64,000 nt of DNA, taken from contig JAGVAP010000053.1 in assembly GCA_020060215.1 (NCBI GenBank), forward strand, positions 90,342 through 154,341. The letters run 5' to 3'. Positions 1-8,630 of this stretch are shown in pieces (the first letter of the stretch is position 1; every line of letters starts with the position of its first letter). Below the pieces are notes generated by a model. The model was not told the DNA's origin, did no database searches, and worked only from the letters and a program-made list of their open reading frames with translations. Made by a program: the position numbers and the translations under genes. This DNA comes from Deltaproteobacteria bacterium (GTDB lineage: Bacteria; Desulfobacterota; DSM-4660; Desulfatiglandales; HGW-15).

Positions 1-1
1 G

Positions 2-940
2 CTGGTGTACCGGAACGTGTACGGACTAAAGTTGCCGCACCAGTCAGGAGCCCTCTTTATCTCATCGGGCCTCCAAAAAGTCCCCATGGACGATCTGAAG
101 ACCGGCGACCTTGTCTTCTTCACCTCCTCCAAGAAAAGCAAGCGCATCAGTCATGTAGGCATTTACCTCTCCGAGGGCAGGTTCGTGCACGCCGCGTCGG
201 GCAAGGGTGTCATCGTCTCCGGTCTGGAGGAGCAGTACTGGAATGAAAGGATTGCCGGCGCAAGAAGGATTCCCGGACAGCCGGCCCTCGCCAATGAACC
301 ACCGGAACCCATACAGGTCAGCGCTCTGAGCCCTTCCACAACCACGCTCTTCGACCCTCAGGACCGCAGCCCGGAGGTCTCCGTTCTCAGCCATTCGCTG
401 GGGCTGGAACTTGGCATGGAGCGGGCCTTCCACGTCTCGGTGTTTCAGGACGCCCTTCTCTCTTCCTTGAGAACAGACGCGGAGAATTCCCTCGATGCCG
501 ATCCTGCGGGGCTGGATGAAGGATCCAGATCCGCCTATGTGCAGGGATTCAGGGTCGAGAGAGACCTTCGACCGTTCTCATGGCTGGTGGTAACCCCCTC
601 TCTCTCCTACTTCAACTATGAAGGCGGCTTGGACGATACCGGTCTGCCCAGGCGTTCCGTCGGACTCGACCTCTCCCTGGGCTCCAAAGAGGAGGGCTGG
701 ACCATATCCACCGGTTTCCGCTACTTCACCCTGATCCCACCGCGAGGGTCCTCCGAGGAGGAACGCGCGCCGGAGGGGTTCGACATGTCCCTGGCCTACA
801 GCAAGAGGCTTTCCGAAACGCTCTCCGTATCCCTTATGGGCGAGCGGCTCCAGCGATACGAGACTCTCTCCGACCCGACCCATCAGGAAAGGACCTATGA
901 GGACCAGCGGTTCTCGGTCCTGTTCAGCTTCTTCTATTAG
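2..940 (+). CDS. NlpC/P60 peptidase C-terminal part with barrel-like tail (5' truncated)
   Basis: The frame is open to the left edge, so the N-terminus is missing. The visible start LVYRNVYG fits the stretch just after the catalytic Cys of NlpC/P60 cell-wall peptidases (DCSGLV type). The motif SHVGIYL carries the catalytic His, and FVHA follows as in the family. After about residue 100 the protein no longer looks like a peptidase. It becomes a series of alternating polar/aromatic strands (for example FSWLVVTPSLSYFNY) and ends FSVLFSFFY, which resembles an outer-membrane barrel with a terminal aromatic. Cell-wall hydrolysis is supported by the motif. The barrel reading is an inference. Confidence 0.7.
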   Translation: MVYRNVYGLKLPHQSGALFISSGLQKVPMDDLKTGDLVFFTSSKKSKRISHVGIYLSEGRFVHAASGKGVIVSGLEEQYWNERIAGARRIPGQPALANEPPEPIQVSALSPSTTTLFDPQDRSPEVSVLSHSLGLELGMERAFHVSVFQDALLSSLRTDAENSLDADPAGLDEGSRSAYVQGFRVERDLRPFSWLVVTPSLSYFNYEGGLDDTGLPRRSVGLDLSLGSKEEGWTISTGFRYFTLIPPRGSSEEERAPEGFDMSLAYSKRLSETLSVSLMGERLQRYETLSDPTHQERTYEDQRFSVLFSFFY

Positions 941-1271
941 TTACTGGTGTCAGTTACAGGGCCTGGGTGATGAGGGCGCAAGAGCCGGCTTTGTAGCTTC
1001 GATACCCATCATTCCACCATCCAACTCTCCAGGATTACGGCTTACCGGCTGGAGCCGGTCGCCCCTGAACCGGTCCGGAGGGCCAGGGGTCGAGATCACA
1101 CACGCCTCTTTCTGTCTTGCCCTATCCTCGCAGATGTGCTAGGCAATTGCACTTGTCCCATGGGTGCCGCTATGCGGAACCTGCGCGACGTCCCTGGTGA
1201 TCGCGATCCCCAGAAACCCTCGAAAGGTTCGGGGAGGGATCCAGTTTTTCCCAAGAGGTCTGTCTTTTCAC
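941..1271. other. 331-bp intergenic region
   Basis: No convincing gene is seen. Positions 1005-1030 hold a CATTCCACCATCC stretch that belongs to a microrepeat family also seen near 56160 and 63410-63515. A palindrome (ACCGGCT-gg-AGCCGGT) lies at 1044-1059. No good sigma-54 or sigma-28 site was found. Confidence 0.5.
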
Positions 1272-3089
1272 ATGGAATCAAGATTCAACGTCTTTTCGGC
1301 CATCCTCCTCATCCTGGCCTTCGTGGTCCCCATCCTTGTCCTTCCCATGGTCCTGGACAACGCGTTCAACACGCCGAAGACCACCCTGGCGCTGATCGGG
1401 GCATCCCTGATGGCCGCCGTATATGCCTGCCGCCTGCTCCGGGGCCGCGAGATCCTCGTCTCCCGCGCATCCACCCCCAAGGTCCTCCTGGTCCTCATCG
1501 CGCTCAACGCCTTCTCCTTTTTTTACACGGCGAACCCATACTATACGACCCATGCGGCGATGATGAACCTCACGGCCCTGGCCCTTTTCTACTTTGCATC
1601 GCTCTACGTGACGACCGGCGGGGCCTTCCTCATCCTCGTGGCGGTCGCCGCAAGCGGGGTCCTCGTCTCCATCGAGACCTATCTCCAGTTTCTGAGCATC
1701 TTCATGATCTTCAAGTGGGCCCATCCGGGCATCATGGTGATGGGCACCATCGGCAATTCCAATTACCTCGGCGCCTACCTCATCTTCCCGCTCTTCGCCC
1801 TGGCGGGTCTGGTCTTCCTCCTGAAGGGCAGACTGCGTCTGGTCCCTCTGATCCTCTTCGTCTTCGTCCTCGGCGCCCTCCTCTTTACGAGGGCAAGGGC
1901 CGGATGGTTCGGATTCTTCATATCCCTGGTGGTCTTCCTGGTCCTGATGAAGAGGGTGTACGGGATCCATCTGTTCGGTTACCTGAGGGCTCATGCCCTC
2001 CAGTCCGCGACCTGGGGCTTCGTTTCCCTATCGATCCTGGTTTCCCTGTGGTACATCGCTCCGCAGCGTTTTCATGTCATGATGGACTTCGGCAACGTCA
2101 CGAACTCCCTCACCCTCAAGCTGAGGATGCAGAAGTACGGCAAGGCCTCCTTGTGGCTCTTCAAACAGAACCCCCTCTTCGGGACCGGTCTATGGTCCTA
2201 CAGGAACCAGGTCTTCGAGGCACAGGCCCAGATCAACCAGGCCCAGATCAAGGAGGGCAAGCCGGGCTTCTTCAAGGATTATCCTGAGCCCAAGCCCGAG
2301 TCGGTCCACAACGAGTACCTGGAGGTCCTCAATGACGGGGGGATCGTCGCAGCCTCCGTGATCCTCCTGTTCCTGATCCTTCTTTTCAGCCATGCCTGGA
2401 AGGTGATCGGCGATGACCGGATCGATCTCAGGGCCAGGATCATGACCGTCACCACCACCAGTTCCGTGGTCGCCATTCTGCTCGCCGCCTTCTTCTTCTT
2501 CCCCTTCAGGATCAACAGCACGCTGTTCATGACCGGGCTGATGATGGGCCTTGTCGAGGCCTTTTACCTGAGGAGCCGGAAGCTGGTCTCTCCGGCCAGC
2601 CTGCCGCGGTCCGATGCCAGGGTGGTGATGATCCCGCTGGTCATCCTGCTTCTTGCCGGGATCGTCTGGTTCAAAGGGATCCGGCCCTTCAAGGCGGAGA
2701 TGGAGCACTTCAAGTACAAGAAGGCGCTGGCCCAGGGAAGTGCAAAGGATGCGGAGAAATACCTCCTCCAGGCCATTGCATGGGACCCTCATAATACGGT
2801 CTACAATTTCTACGCCAGCCAGATCTACATGAACCTCCTGAAGGACTTTGGAAAGGCCAGCGACTACATCGAGAGGGCGACGCACGACTACAACGGAGAC
2901 ATCATCCGGTGGTCCCTGTACTTCGTCAAGGGGCTGCTGAAGTACCAGGCGGGAAGCCTCTTCGAAGCGCAGGCGGCCTTTGAGAAGGCCCTGTACTACA
3001 ACCCGGAGTTCGTGGAGGCGGCCCAGAAGCTGGAGGAGGTCAAGAAGGTCATCCAAGAGCATGACAAGGTCTTGATCAAATTCAGGTAG
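1272..3089 (+). CDS. O-antigen ligase-like (Wzy_C) membrane protein with TPR-like tail
   Basis: This is a 605-aa polytopic protein. It has about ten hydrophobic segments up to roughly residue 470 and a large loop around residues 310-380 (region containing LFGTGLWSYRNQV and HNEYLEVLNDGG). The short HNEYLE-type signature is typical of the O-antigen ligase/polymerase superfamily (WaaL/Wzy_C), which transfers or polymerises lipid-linked glycans at the periplasmic face of the inner membrane. The last ~100 residues are soluble and helical, with TPR-like pairs (AVAW-type and EAQAAFEKALYYNPEFVEAA). The ATG at 1272 is chosen because AAGAGG lies just upstream and the hydrophobic segment begins directly after it. 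An ATG 36 codons further up adds only non-conserved residues. Its glycan substrate cannot be told from sequence. Confidence 0.75.
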   Translation: MESRFNVFSAILLILAFVVPILVLPMVLDNAFNTPKTTLALIGASLMAAVYACRLLRGREILVSRASTPKVLLVLIALNAFSFFYTANPYYTTHAAMMNLTALALFYFASLYVTTGGAFLILVAVAASGVLVSIETYLQFLSIFMIFKWAHPGIMVMGTIGNSNYLGAYLIFPLFALAGLVFLLKGRLRLVPLILFVFVLGALLFTRARAGWFGFFISLVVFLVLMKRVYGIHLFGYLRAHALQSATWGFVSLSILVSLWYIAPQRFHVMMDFGNVTNSLTLKLRMQKYGKASLWLFKQNPLFGTGLWSYRNQVFEAQAQINQAQIKEGKPGFFKDYPEPKPESVHNEYLEVLNDGGIVAASVILLFLILLFSHAWKVIGDDRIDLRARIMTVTTTSSVVAILLAAFFFFPFRINSTLFMTGLMMGLVEAFYLRSRKLVSPASLPRSDARVVMIPLVILLLAGIVWFKGIRPFKAEMEHFKYKKALAQGSAKDAEKYLLQAIAWDPHNTVYNFYASQIYMNLLKDFGKASDYIERATHDYNGDIIRWSLYFVKGLLKYQAGSLFEAQAAFEKALYYNPEFVEAAQKLEEVKKVIQEHDKVLIKFR

Positions 3090-3117
3090 GAAGGAAGGGG
3101 GGAAGAGGGAAGACTCA

Positions 3118-3186
3118 GCCACAAAGACACCCAGACACAAAGAGAGCCATAGGGTTTGTTCCTGAGTGGCTTTGTGTCTTCGTGGC
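3118..3186. repeat. Palindromic intergenic repeat, family A copy 1
   Basis: Arms GCCACAAAGACAC (3118-3130) and GTGTCTTCGTGGC (3174-3186) are inverted with one mismatch. The element lies between the convergent ends of the O-antigen-ligase-like gene and rsmG. Two further copies lie at 10442-10504 and 21658-21723. A bidirectional terminator role is possible but unproven. Confidence 0.8.
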
Positions 3187-3201
3187 GGGATTGAGCCGTC
3201 A

Positions 3202-3894
3202 TCATGCCTTGGGGTCAGAGAGCCGTTCGTAGACGACCAGCCTGCGGCGATGGGGCGAATGTGGAATCGTGTAGGGCTTGTCCAGGGCCAGCCGGTACTC
3301 TCCACCGAACGATCTTCGTGCCGCTTCCAGCTCCTCGTCGCACCGAGGCCCCTTCATGAATATGGCGAGCCCCCTCCGGGCAAGACAGCCGCTCACCCGG
3401 AGCAGGGTCTTCGGGATGATCTCCAGGGCCCTCGTGATCACCCCGCTGACCGGCCGGTTGAAAGAGGAATAGATCTTGTGGCCGTGGATCTCGATGCCCC
3501 GCAGACCCAGGGTCTCCACCGCCTCGAGCAGGAACTGAACCCTTTTCTGTCTCCCCTCGGAGAGGATGAATTCCGTCTCCGGGCTGACGATCTTCAGAGG
3601 AATACCGGGCAATCCGGCCCCGGTCCCGATATCCAGGACCGGAGAGGGGAGGCTCCACCCCATCATCTTCGCCACCAGCACGCAATCGACATAATGTTTC
3701 TGAACCATATTGTCGAACTGGTAGATCCGGGTAAGATCATATTCGGCATTTCTCTTTCGCAGGAGGCGATGGTACTGCCAGAGAAGTTCATACTGATGCG
3801 ACTGGAGCGGAAGCCCGCTCCTCTCGAACCATTGCCTGAGGGCAGGGAGGCCGGGGGGAAGGTGCTTCGTCCGTCTCTTCTCAGGTCCACCCAT
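3202..3894 (-). CDS. rsmG: 16S rRNA (guanine-N7)-methyltransferase RsmG (GidB)
   Basis: The 230-aa product has the RsmG fold. The SAM-binding glycine loop DIGTGAGLPGIPL is at residues 88-100, followed by the KRVQFLLEA helix typical of GidB proteins. The enzyme methylates N7 of G527 (E. coli numbering) in 16S rRNA. The ATG at 3894 is preferred because GGAGGG sits about 6 nt upstream; an earlier in-frame ATG at 3954 would run into the divergent neighbour. Length fits the family (about 205-240 aa). Divergent from the RluA-type synthase with a 31-bp gap, and convergent with the membrane protein on its other side. Confidence 0.92.
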   Translation of the reverse strand: MGGPEKRRTKHLPPGLPALRQWFERSGLPLQSHQYELLWQYHRLLRKRNAEYDLTRIYQFDNMVQKHYVDCVLVAKMMGWSLPSPVLDIGTGAGLPGIPLKIVSPETEFILSEGRQKRVQFLLEAVETLGLRGIEIHGHKIYSSFNRPVSGVITRALEIIPKTLLRVSGCLARRGLAIFMKGPRCDEELEAARRSFGGEYRLALDKPYTIPHSPHRRRLVVYERLSDPKA

Positions 3895-3925
3895 AGCCGA
3901 CCCTCCTGCATACTGCGGACCCGAT

Positions 3926-4621
3926 ATGGCTGAGAACCCATCCGCCGGGCTCACCCCTGAGCACCTTGAAGTCCTCTACGAGGACAACCACCTCATCGCC
4001 GTGCACAAGCCGGCCGGGGTTCCGGTCCAGGGTGATCGGTCCGGAGACCTGCCGCTCATGGACGTGGTCAAGGAGTATCTCAGGGTCCGGTACCGAAAGC
4101 CCGGAAGGGTCTTCCTCGGCCTCGTTCATCGTCTCGACAGACCGGTTTCCGGGGTCGTGCTCTTTGCACGGACCTCCAAGGCGGCATCCCGGCTCTCTTC
4201 GCAGTGGCGCTCCAGGAGTATCGAAAAGGTCTATTGGGCACTCGTGCATGGAACTCTTCAACCCGAACACGGGGTTTTGAGATCGTACCTGAAGAGGGGG
4301 GAGAAGAAGGTGGCCGTAGGGACCGAAAGAGAGGAGGCGGTCCAGGAGGCAACCCTTTCCTACCGCACCATCTCCAGGGAAAAAGGGTTCTCTCTGGTCG
4401 AGATTCTTCTTCAGACCGGCCGCAAGCACCAGATTCGCGTACAGCTTGCCGACGCCGGATGCCCGATCGCAGGGGACGCGAAGTACGGGGGCGCAGCCCT
4501 GGGCAGACGTGAAATTCGCCTGGCCGCCCGCTCTCTGACCTTTGTCCACCCGACCCGTGCGGAGAAGGTCACCGTCGAATCACCCCCTCCCGAATGGGCG
4601 CTGGGATTTCTCGGTAAATAG
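3926..4621 (+). CDS. RluA-family pseudouridine synthase
   Basis: 231 aa. The RluA signature HRLDRPVSG is at residues 69-77, with the catalytic Asp at 71. TGRKHQIRVQL and GDAKYGG blocks follow in family order. These enzymes isomerise uridine to pseudouridine in rRNA or tRNA. There is no N-terminal S4 domain, so it looks more like RluA/TruC/RluE-size members than RluC/D. The exact target position is not predictable. The ATG at 3926 leaves 31 bp to the rsmG start on the other strand. Confidence 0.88.
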   Translation: MAENPSAGLTPEHLEVLYEDNHLIAVHKPAGVPVQGDRSGDLPLMDVVKEYLRVRYRKPGRVFLGLVHRLDRPVSGVVLFARTSKAASRLSSQWRSRSIEKVYWALVHGTLQPEHGVLRSYLKRGEKKVAVGTEREEAVQEATLSYRTISREKGFSLVEILLQTGRKHQIRVQLADAGCPIAGDAKYGGAALGRREIRLAARSLTFVHPTRAEKVTVESPPPEWALGFLGK

Positions 4622-4740
4622 TGTTCAGCCTTCAGTGTTCATCCAGAGAAAGCCGCAAGAAGTCTCCTGCCGGATCAAGCTGGCCCTCCCGGCGGCACGC
4701 GGGACTACTGAACTCTGAACACTGGAACCCTGAGCACTAA
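4621..4740. repeat. Inverted microrepeat family B (TTCAGTGTTCA type)
   Basis: Left arm GTGTTCAGCCTTCAGTGTTC starts at 4621. The right arm around 4711-4740 contains GAACTCTGAACACTGG and runs in the opposite sense. It lies between the convergent synthase and cysQ genes. Related TTCAGTGTTCAG words occur at 24245-24262, 31421-31436 and 60712-60727. Confidence 0.65.
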
Positions 4741-4750
4741 TGCCGGCCGC

Positions 4751-5599
4751 CTACCAACCTGCATCCGGCCGGATCCCCAGCTCCGCAAGGGCCGGGATCA
4801 TCCGATCCACGACGAGCGAATGACACTGCCCGTTCGAGGCGACCAGGCCGTATCGGCGCCTGACATCGGCCTGGTTGTATGCGAGCGGCCTCCCCCAGCA
4901 GTCGGTCATCCGGCCCCCCGCACCGGCAAGGACGGCCTCCGGTGCACACGTATCCCACTCCTTTGTCCCCGGTGCAGGATGCAGGTAGAGATCCGCCTCT
5001 CCGGCCGCGATGAGACCGCACTTGATCCCCACCGAGCCGGAGATCCGCTCCCTGGAGACCCCCAGGGCGGACTTGATGCTGTCCGTGATCGGATTTCTAT
5101 GGGAGCGGCTCACCAGGAGACGCAGGCTTTCGGGTTCTTTCACCGTGCTCACGCGAAGGGGAGCCATCTCCCCCCCTGAGGCGACCCTGCTCCCTTCTCC
5201 ACGGATCCCGCTGTACATGACATCCGTCATGGGCTGATAAACCACGCCGAGACGGGCGGTCTCCGCCACCGCGAGCCCGACCATGATGGAGAATTCACCG
5301 TTCCGGGCAATGAACTCCTTGGTGCCGTCAAGGGGGTCGATGCACCAGACCCGTCTGTTCTTCATTCGGACGGGGTCATCTTTCGACTCCTCGGAGAGGA
5401 TCGCATCCCCGGGAAAGGTCTCCTCCATTGCGGCGACCAGGAACTGATTCACCGCGCGGTCCGCCGCGGTGACCGGATCGTTGACGCCCTTCCAGTCGAT
5501 CTCGTCGGGTCTGTCGTGATACTCTCTCACGATCTTCCCCGCCTCCCTTACGATCTCTTCCACCCTCTCCAAACTCTTTATGAAGTCATTCTTCATCAT
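4751..5599 (-). CDS. cysQ: 3'(2'),5'-bisphosphate nucleotidase / inositol monophosphatase family (CysQ-like)
   Basis: 282 aa, the usual length for CysQ/IMPase. Metal-binding motifs are present in order: LSEES at about 68-72, DPLDGTKEF at 88-96, and KEWDTCAPEAVLAGAGG near 213. The DGTKEF variant is characteristic of CysQ (PAP phosphatase) rather than of SuhB (DGTxNF). It probably removes the 3' phosphate of adenosine 3',5'-bisphosphate made during sulfate activation or sulfotransfer. Upstream lies nagZ on the same strand, separated by about 80 bp of microrepeat DNA, so co-transcription is unclear. Confidence 0.88.
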   Translation of the reverse strand: MMKNDFIKSLERVEEIVREAGKIVREYHDRPDEIDWKGVNDPVTAADRAVNQFLVAAMEETFPGDAILSEESKDDPVRMKNRRVWCIDPLDGTKEFIARNGEFSIMVGLAVAETARLGVVYQPMTDVMYSGIRGEGSRVASGGEMAPLRVSTVKEPESLRLLVSRSHRNPITDSIKSALGVSRERISGSVGIKCGLIAAGEADLYLHPAPGTKEWDTCAPEAVLAGAGGRMTDCWGRPLAYNQADVRRRYGLVASNGQCHSLVVDRMIPALAELGIRPDAGW

Positions 5600-5681
5600 T
5601 TCTCATTCTTCATTTGCGGAAAAGGACTTTCGTCGAATGTCCCGACGGTGCTCTTTTTACGGGAACATCAATGTTCAAGGA
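5587..5681. repeat. AT-richer microrepeat spacer between cysQ and nagZ
   Basis: The spacer contains CATTTCTCATTCTTCATTTG and GGGAACATCAATGTTC words. The latter resembles the GAACATCGATGTTC family at 31456-31480 and 49522-49566. No gene is seen. Confidence 0.4.
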
Positions 5682-6758
5682 TCAATACGAACTCATCCCG
5701 AAGTACTCCCCGACGTCGGCGAACGAGACCTCTTTCCAGTTCGACAGAAACCTCTCCTTTGCGGACCTGATCCTCTCGAGGGAGCCGGCGAGTTGCCGGT
5801 GAGGAATTTGATTCGACGCGAGTCTCTCTGCAATCAGCAGGGCCGACTGTTTCACGAGATCCTGTTCCTTGCAGATGAGGAGGAGATCCGCCCCTGCCGC
5901 AAAGGCCGCGGCCGCCCCCTCGGGCACCGTCCAGTGCGCGGCTATGGCCCCCATCTCGAGGTCGTCCGTGAGGACAAGGCCTGGAAACCTGAGCTCCGTC
6001 CTCAACAAACCCGAGAGGATCGAGGAAGAGAGCGTGGCGGGCAGGTCGCTGCCCAGGGCGGGGTACACGGCATGAGAGGTCATGATGCCGGAGACCCCCG
6101 CTTCGACCGCTGCCCTGAACGGGGGCAGGTTGATCGACTCGAGCTCATCCCTGTCGATTTCAATCCTGGGCAGATGAAAATGGGGATCCAGAGAGGCCCT
6201 CCCAAGCCCGGGGAAGTGTTTGGCAACCGCCATGACCCCGTTGGACTGGAGCGCGCGGATCACCGCCTTGCCCAGGAGTCCCACCTGGACCGGATCCTCG
6301 CCGAAGCTGCGGCCGTCCAGGTGCTTTTCGATTTCTCCCCTCCGGACATCCACGACAGGGGCCAGATCCATGTTCAGCCCCACCAGCCTCATCTCCAGGG
6401 CCGTGACTCGGCCGAACTCCAGGGCCTCCTCGACGGACCGCTCACACGCCCCGATCGCCGCATTCCCCGGGAAGGGGGTGAAAGGGTCCCGCAGCCGGGC
6501 CACCCTCCCCCCCTCCTGATCCACTGCGAGAAAGAGGGGGGTTCCGTGACACTCCAAGGCCCTTCTCTGAAGGTCCCTGCACAGTCGGGCCACCTGGAGG
6601 GGGTCCTCTACGTTCCTGGCAAAGAGGATGACCCCTCCGGGGTTGTGGTCCCGGATCAGGGAATCCGTATCCTCATCCAGCGCGGGGCCCGGCATTCCGC
6701 ACATGAACAACTGCCCGATCCCGATCTCCGTTTCGCGAGAGACATGCGATCGATCCAC
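5682..6758 (-). CDS. nagZ: Beta-N-acetylhexosaminidase NagZ (GH3)
   Basis: 358 aa with the chosen start, which is normal for NagZ. Family blocks are LAVDQEGGRVARL, then KHFPGLGRA near residue 180 with the DPHFHLP loop carrying the Asp-His general acid pair of NagZ, and LTDDLEMGAI with the catalytic Asp. NagZ removes GlcNAc from muropeptides during cytoplasmic peptidoglycan recycling. The GTG at 6758 is preferred because AGGAAAGGA lies about 8 nt upstream and homology starts shortly after. A longer ATG form from 6875 would add 39 residues of non-family sequence. Confidence 0.9.
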   Translation of the reverse strand: MDRSHVSRETEIGIGQLFMCGMPGPALDEDTDSLIRDHNPGGVILFARNVEDPLQVARLCRDLQRRALECHGTPLFLAVDQEGGRVARLRDPFTPFPGNAAIGACERSVEEALEFGRVTALEMRLVGLNMDLAPVVDVRRGEIEKHLDGRSFGEDPVQVGLLGKAVIRALQSNGVMAVAKHFPGLGRASLDPHFHLPRIEIDRDELESINLPPFRAAVEAGVSGIMTSHAVYPALGSDLPATLSSSILSGLLRTELRFPGLVLTDDLEMGAIAAHWTVPEGAAAAFAAGADLLLICKEQDLVKQSALLIAERLASNQIPHRQLAGSLERIRSAKERFLSNWKEVSFADVGEYFGMSSY

Positions 6759-6999
6759 GCAAACACTTCCTTTCCTCGTCTCTGATACCCGGAGCCGTCC
6801 ATGATAAAGGAAAAAGGTCAAATGACCAATGCAAAAGATCAACGCCGGACGACTCATGAAGAGTGCTGAACGCACCTCTTTCCGCCATCCCGCTGAAAAC
6901 CGGGACCCACCACCTCCAGAGCGTTTGCAGAGAGACTGGATTCCGGTTTTTCTTTGGAATGACGACCTTTTACGAGACCGTCAATGATCAATGGATGCG
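6759..6999. other. Intergenic region with CAATGACC-type microrepeat
   Basis: About 240 bp upstream of nagZ. It contains AAAGGTCAAATGACCAATG (6813-6831), a word of the same family as the inverted pair at 24603-24636 and 24704-24733. No gene or clear promoter is seen. Confidence 0.4.
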
Positions 7000-7947
7000 C
7001 TAGGCATGGTTTCTCAGCAGCAGGGATATCGGATGGGGATCGAGGTAGATCTGCTGCTTCAGATAGGGCTGATCATACTTCCGGACGTAGTGCTTGATCA
7101 GGGTGACAGGGACGATCAAGGGGAGATGGCCGGAACGATACTGCTCGATGATCTCCAGCATCTCCTCCTTTTCATCCCGTGACAGCTCCCGCTTCAGGTA
7201 TCCCAGCATGTGAAACAGCACGTCGGTGTTCTTCTTTCCGGTCGCTTTCAGCCTGAGGGCCTGCATGAGCATGGTCTCGTACCTGGAAAAGAGATCCTTC
7301 CGGGGAATGGACTTTGCAGCGGCCACCAGTCTCCCCATCTCGCGGTAATGAACCGCGCTGTGGGAAAGGATCAGCAACTTGTGCGCGGTATGGAACGCCA
7401 CAAGCCGTCCGAGGCCCTGCCCCCAGGACAGCTCCCTCCACCGCTTCAACACGAAAACCCTCTCGATGAAGTTCTCCCTCAGAACGGGATCATGGAGCCG
7501 CCCCTCGTCTTCTGCAGGGATCAGCGGGAAATGATCCATGAACACCCCGGCAAAGAGGCCGACTCCTTTTTTCTGGGGGCTGCCGTCCTTCGTATATACC
7601 TTGACCCGCTCCATGCCGCTGCTCGGCGACCTGCTCTTGAAGATGAACCCGCAGAGGTCCTCTCTTTCGAGCTGGACGACCCGTTTCCGGGCCCACCGGA
7701 TCATCCTGTCCGTGTGGTCACGCCCGGTCCGGATGGTCACCAGCCGGGGGGACAAGGGGTCCCCGACGAGGCGCATGGGCTCGCGGGGGACGCCGAGGCC
7801 GCACTCCGCTTCGGGGCATACGGGCACGTACTCCACGTATTCACCCAGCGTCTCCACCAGGTACTTGTCCAGCTTATGACCGCCGTCGTATCGGACCGGT
7901 TCTCCGAGCAGGCATGAGCTGATCCCGACCTTGATCTTTTCCAGCAT
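7000..7947 (-). CDS. DUF523-DUF1722 fusion protein (YbgA-like)
   Basis: 315 aa from the ATG at 7947, which has a GGAGGG site about 5 nt upstream; an ATG 71 codons earlier adds only non-conserved residues. The N-terminal half is DUF523, with conserved Cys-rich motifs SSCLLGEPVRYDGGHK and CPEAECGLGVPREPMRL. The C-terminal half is DUF1722, with HKLLILSHSAVHYREMG. The same two-domain order is found in E. coli YbgA-type proteins. The biochemical role of the family is not settled; some homologues sit beside photolyase genes and others are linked to 2-thiouracil metabolism, but no such neighbour is seen here. It is divergent from the FliL-like gene. Confidence 0.85.
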   Translation of the reverse strand: MLEKIKVGISSCLLGEPVRYDGGHKLDKYLVETLGEYVEYVPVCPEAECGLGVPREPMRLVGDPLSPRLVTIRTGRDHTDRMIRWARKRVVQLEREDLCGFIFKSRSPSSGMERVKVYTKDGSPQKKGVGLFAGVFMDHFPLIPAEDEGRLHDPVLRENFIERVFVLKRWRELSWGQGLGRLVAFHTAHKLLILSHSAVHYREMGRLVAAAKSIPRKDLFSRYETMLMQALRLKATGKKNTDVLFHMLGYLKRELSRDEKEEMLEIIEQYRSGHLPLIVPVTLIKHYVRKYDQPYLKQQIYLDPHPISLLLRNHA

Positions 7948-8068
7948 CGAACCCTCCGGAATCAGGATAACGGGTTTCCCATACCGGGTCAAATCGGATT
8001 TCGCGGAGGATTCGCCTGGCGTGCTTTCTCTTGAGCCTCCCTCGGCAGCGGTGATCTCCCGGGCGGGT

Positions 8069-8095
8069 TCAAGTTCTTCCCGCAGCGGCCGATAC
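8069..8095 (+). promoter_or_regulatory. Predicted sigma-28 (FliA) promoter of the short FliL-like gene
   Basis: TCAAGTTC, an 11-bp spacer, then GCCGATAC. This differs from TAAAGTTT-N11-GCCGATAA at three positions and has exact spacing. It lies 45 bp before the chosen GTG start at 8141. Confidence 0.7.
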
Positions 8096-8140
8096 CTAGA
8101 AGACGAAGCAGAAAAGGGGAGAAAAGGGGTTGCCCCCGGA

Positions 8141-8563
8141 GTGACGAGCTTGTCGACCAAGAGCAGAACAACTTTTCACATCCTGATCGTGGTCACCTTC
8201 CTGATGGTGGCTTCCGTTGTTCTATACACCCGGAAGGACTTCAAACTGCCCGAGTTCTCCTTTCGCCCCTCCGGCCGCGCCGACAACCAGGTGGGATGTC
8301 TTCTGGAGACCAGGGTGGGAGACAGGCACCTTCGAATGAACCTGGTGATGGGGGTGGAGAACCGGGAGCAAAGGGACGATCTGTTAAATAAAATACCGGC
8401 GATCAAGAACGAACTCCTGATGTCGGCCGACCGCCCGGACTTCATCCCCTACCTGGAGATCAGGGACTTCGATGCCATCCGGGACCATGTCCTCAGGACG
8501 GTCAACCGGCACACCCGGAAACCCGTCAACCGGCTGTTTTTCGAGAGCTACTTTTTCGACTAG
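8141..8563 (+). CDS. FliL-like single-pass membrane protein
   Basis: 140 aa from the GTG at 8141. Residues 12-29 form a single transmembrane helix. The rest is a soluble domain of FliL style: a strand of the form RHLRMNLVMGVEN, a region with IPAIKNELLMSADR, then IRDHVLRTVNRHT and a terminal aromatic strand LFFESYFFD, comparable to the FTEFVVQ end of FliL. A canonical fliL is at 35362-35886, so this is a paralogue. FliL proteins sit at the flagellar motor next to the stator. The sigma-28-type promoter upstream argues for late, flagellum-linked expression. The start is uncertain because a TTG two codons later is also possible, and the longer open frame overlaps the divergent gene. Confidence 0.65.
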   Translation: MTSLSTKSRTTFHILIVVTFLMVASVVLYTRKDFKLPEFSFRPSGRADNQVGCLLETRVGDRHLRMNLVMGVENREQRDDLLNKIPAIKNELLMSADRPDFIPYLEIRDFDAIRDHVLRTVNRHTRKPVNRLFFESYFFD

Positions 8564-8596
8564 ACTGCGGATGTGAACGGATCGGCTTCCCGGTTC

Positions 8597-8630
8597 GGCC
8601 CCCACGGGTGTGGGGGCCGGCCTTTCTTCT
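8597..8630. terminator. Bidirectional-looking terminator hairpin
   Basis: A 9-bp stem GGCCCCCAC / GTGGGGGCC (8597-8605 and 8610-8618) with a GGGT loop is followed on the plus strand by a T-rich run (cctttcttct). It lies between the convergent FliL-like gene (ends 8563) and flgM (ends 8629). Confidence 0.8.

Noticed and set aside
941..1271. c-di-GMP or other riboswitch in the first large gap
   Set aside because: Palindromes are present, but no GEMM-type core or other known aptamer consensus could be matched.
3118..3186. Family A repeat considered as a CRISPR or IS end
   Set aside because: It is a single palindrome, not a regular repeat-spacer array, and there is no transposase or cas gene in the window.
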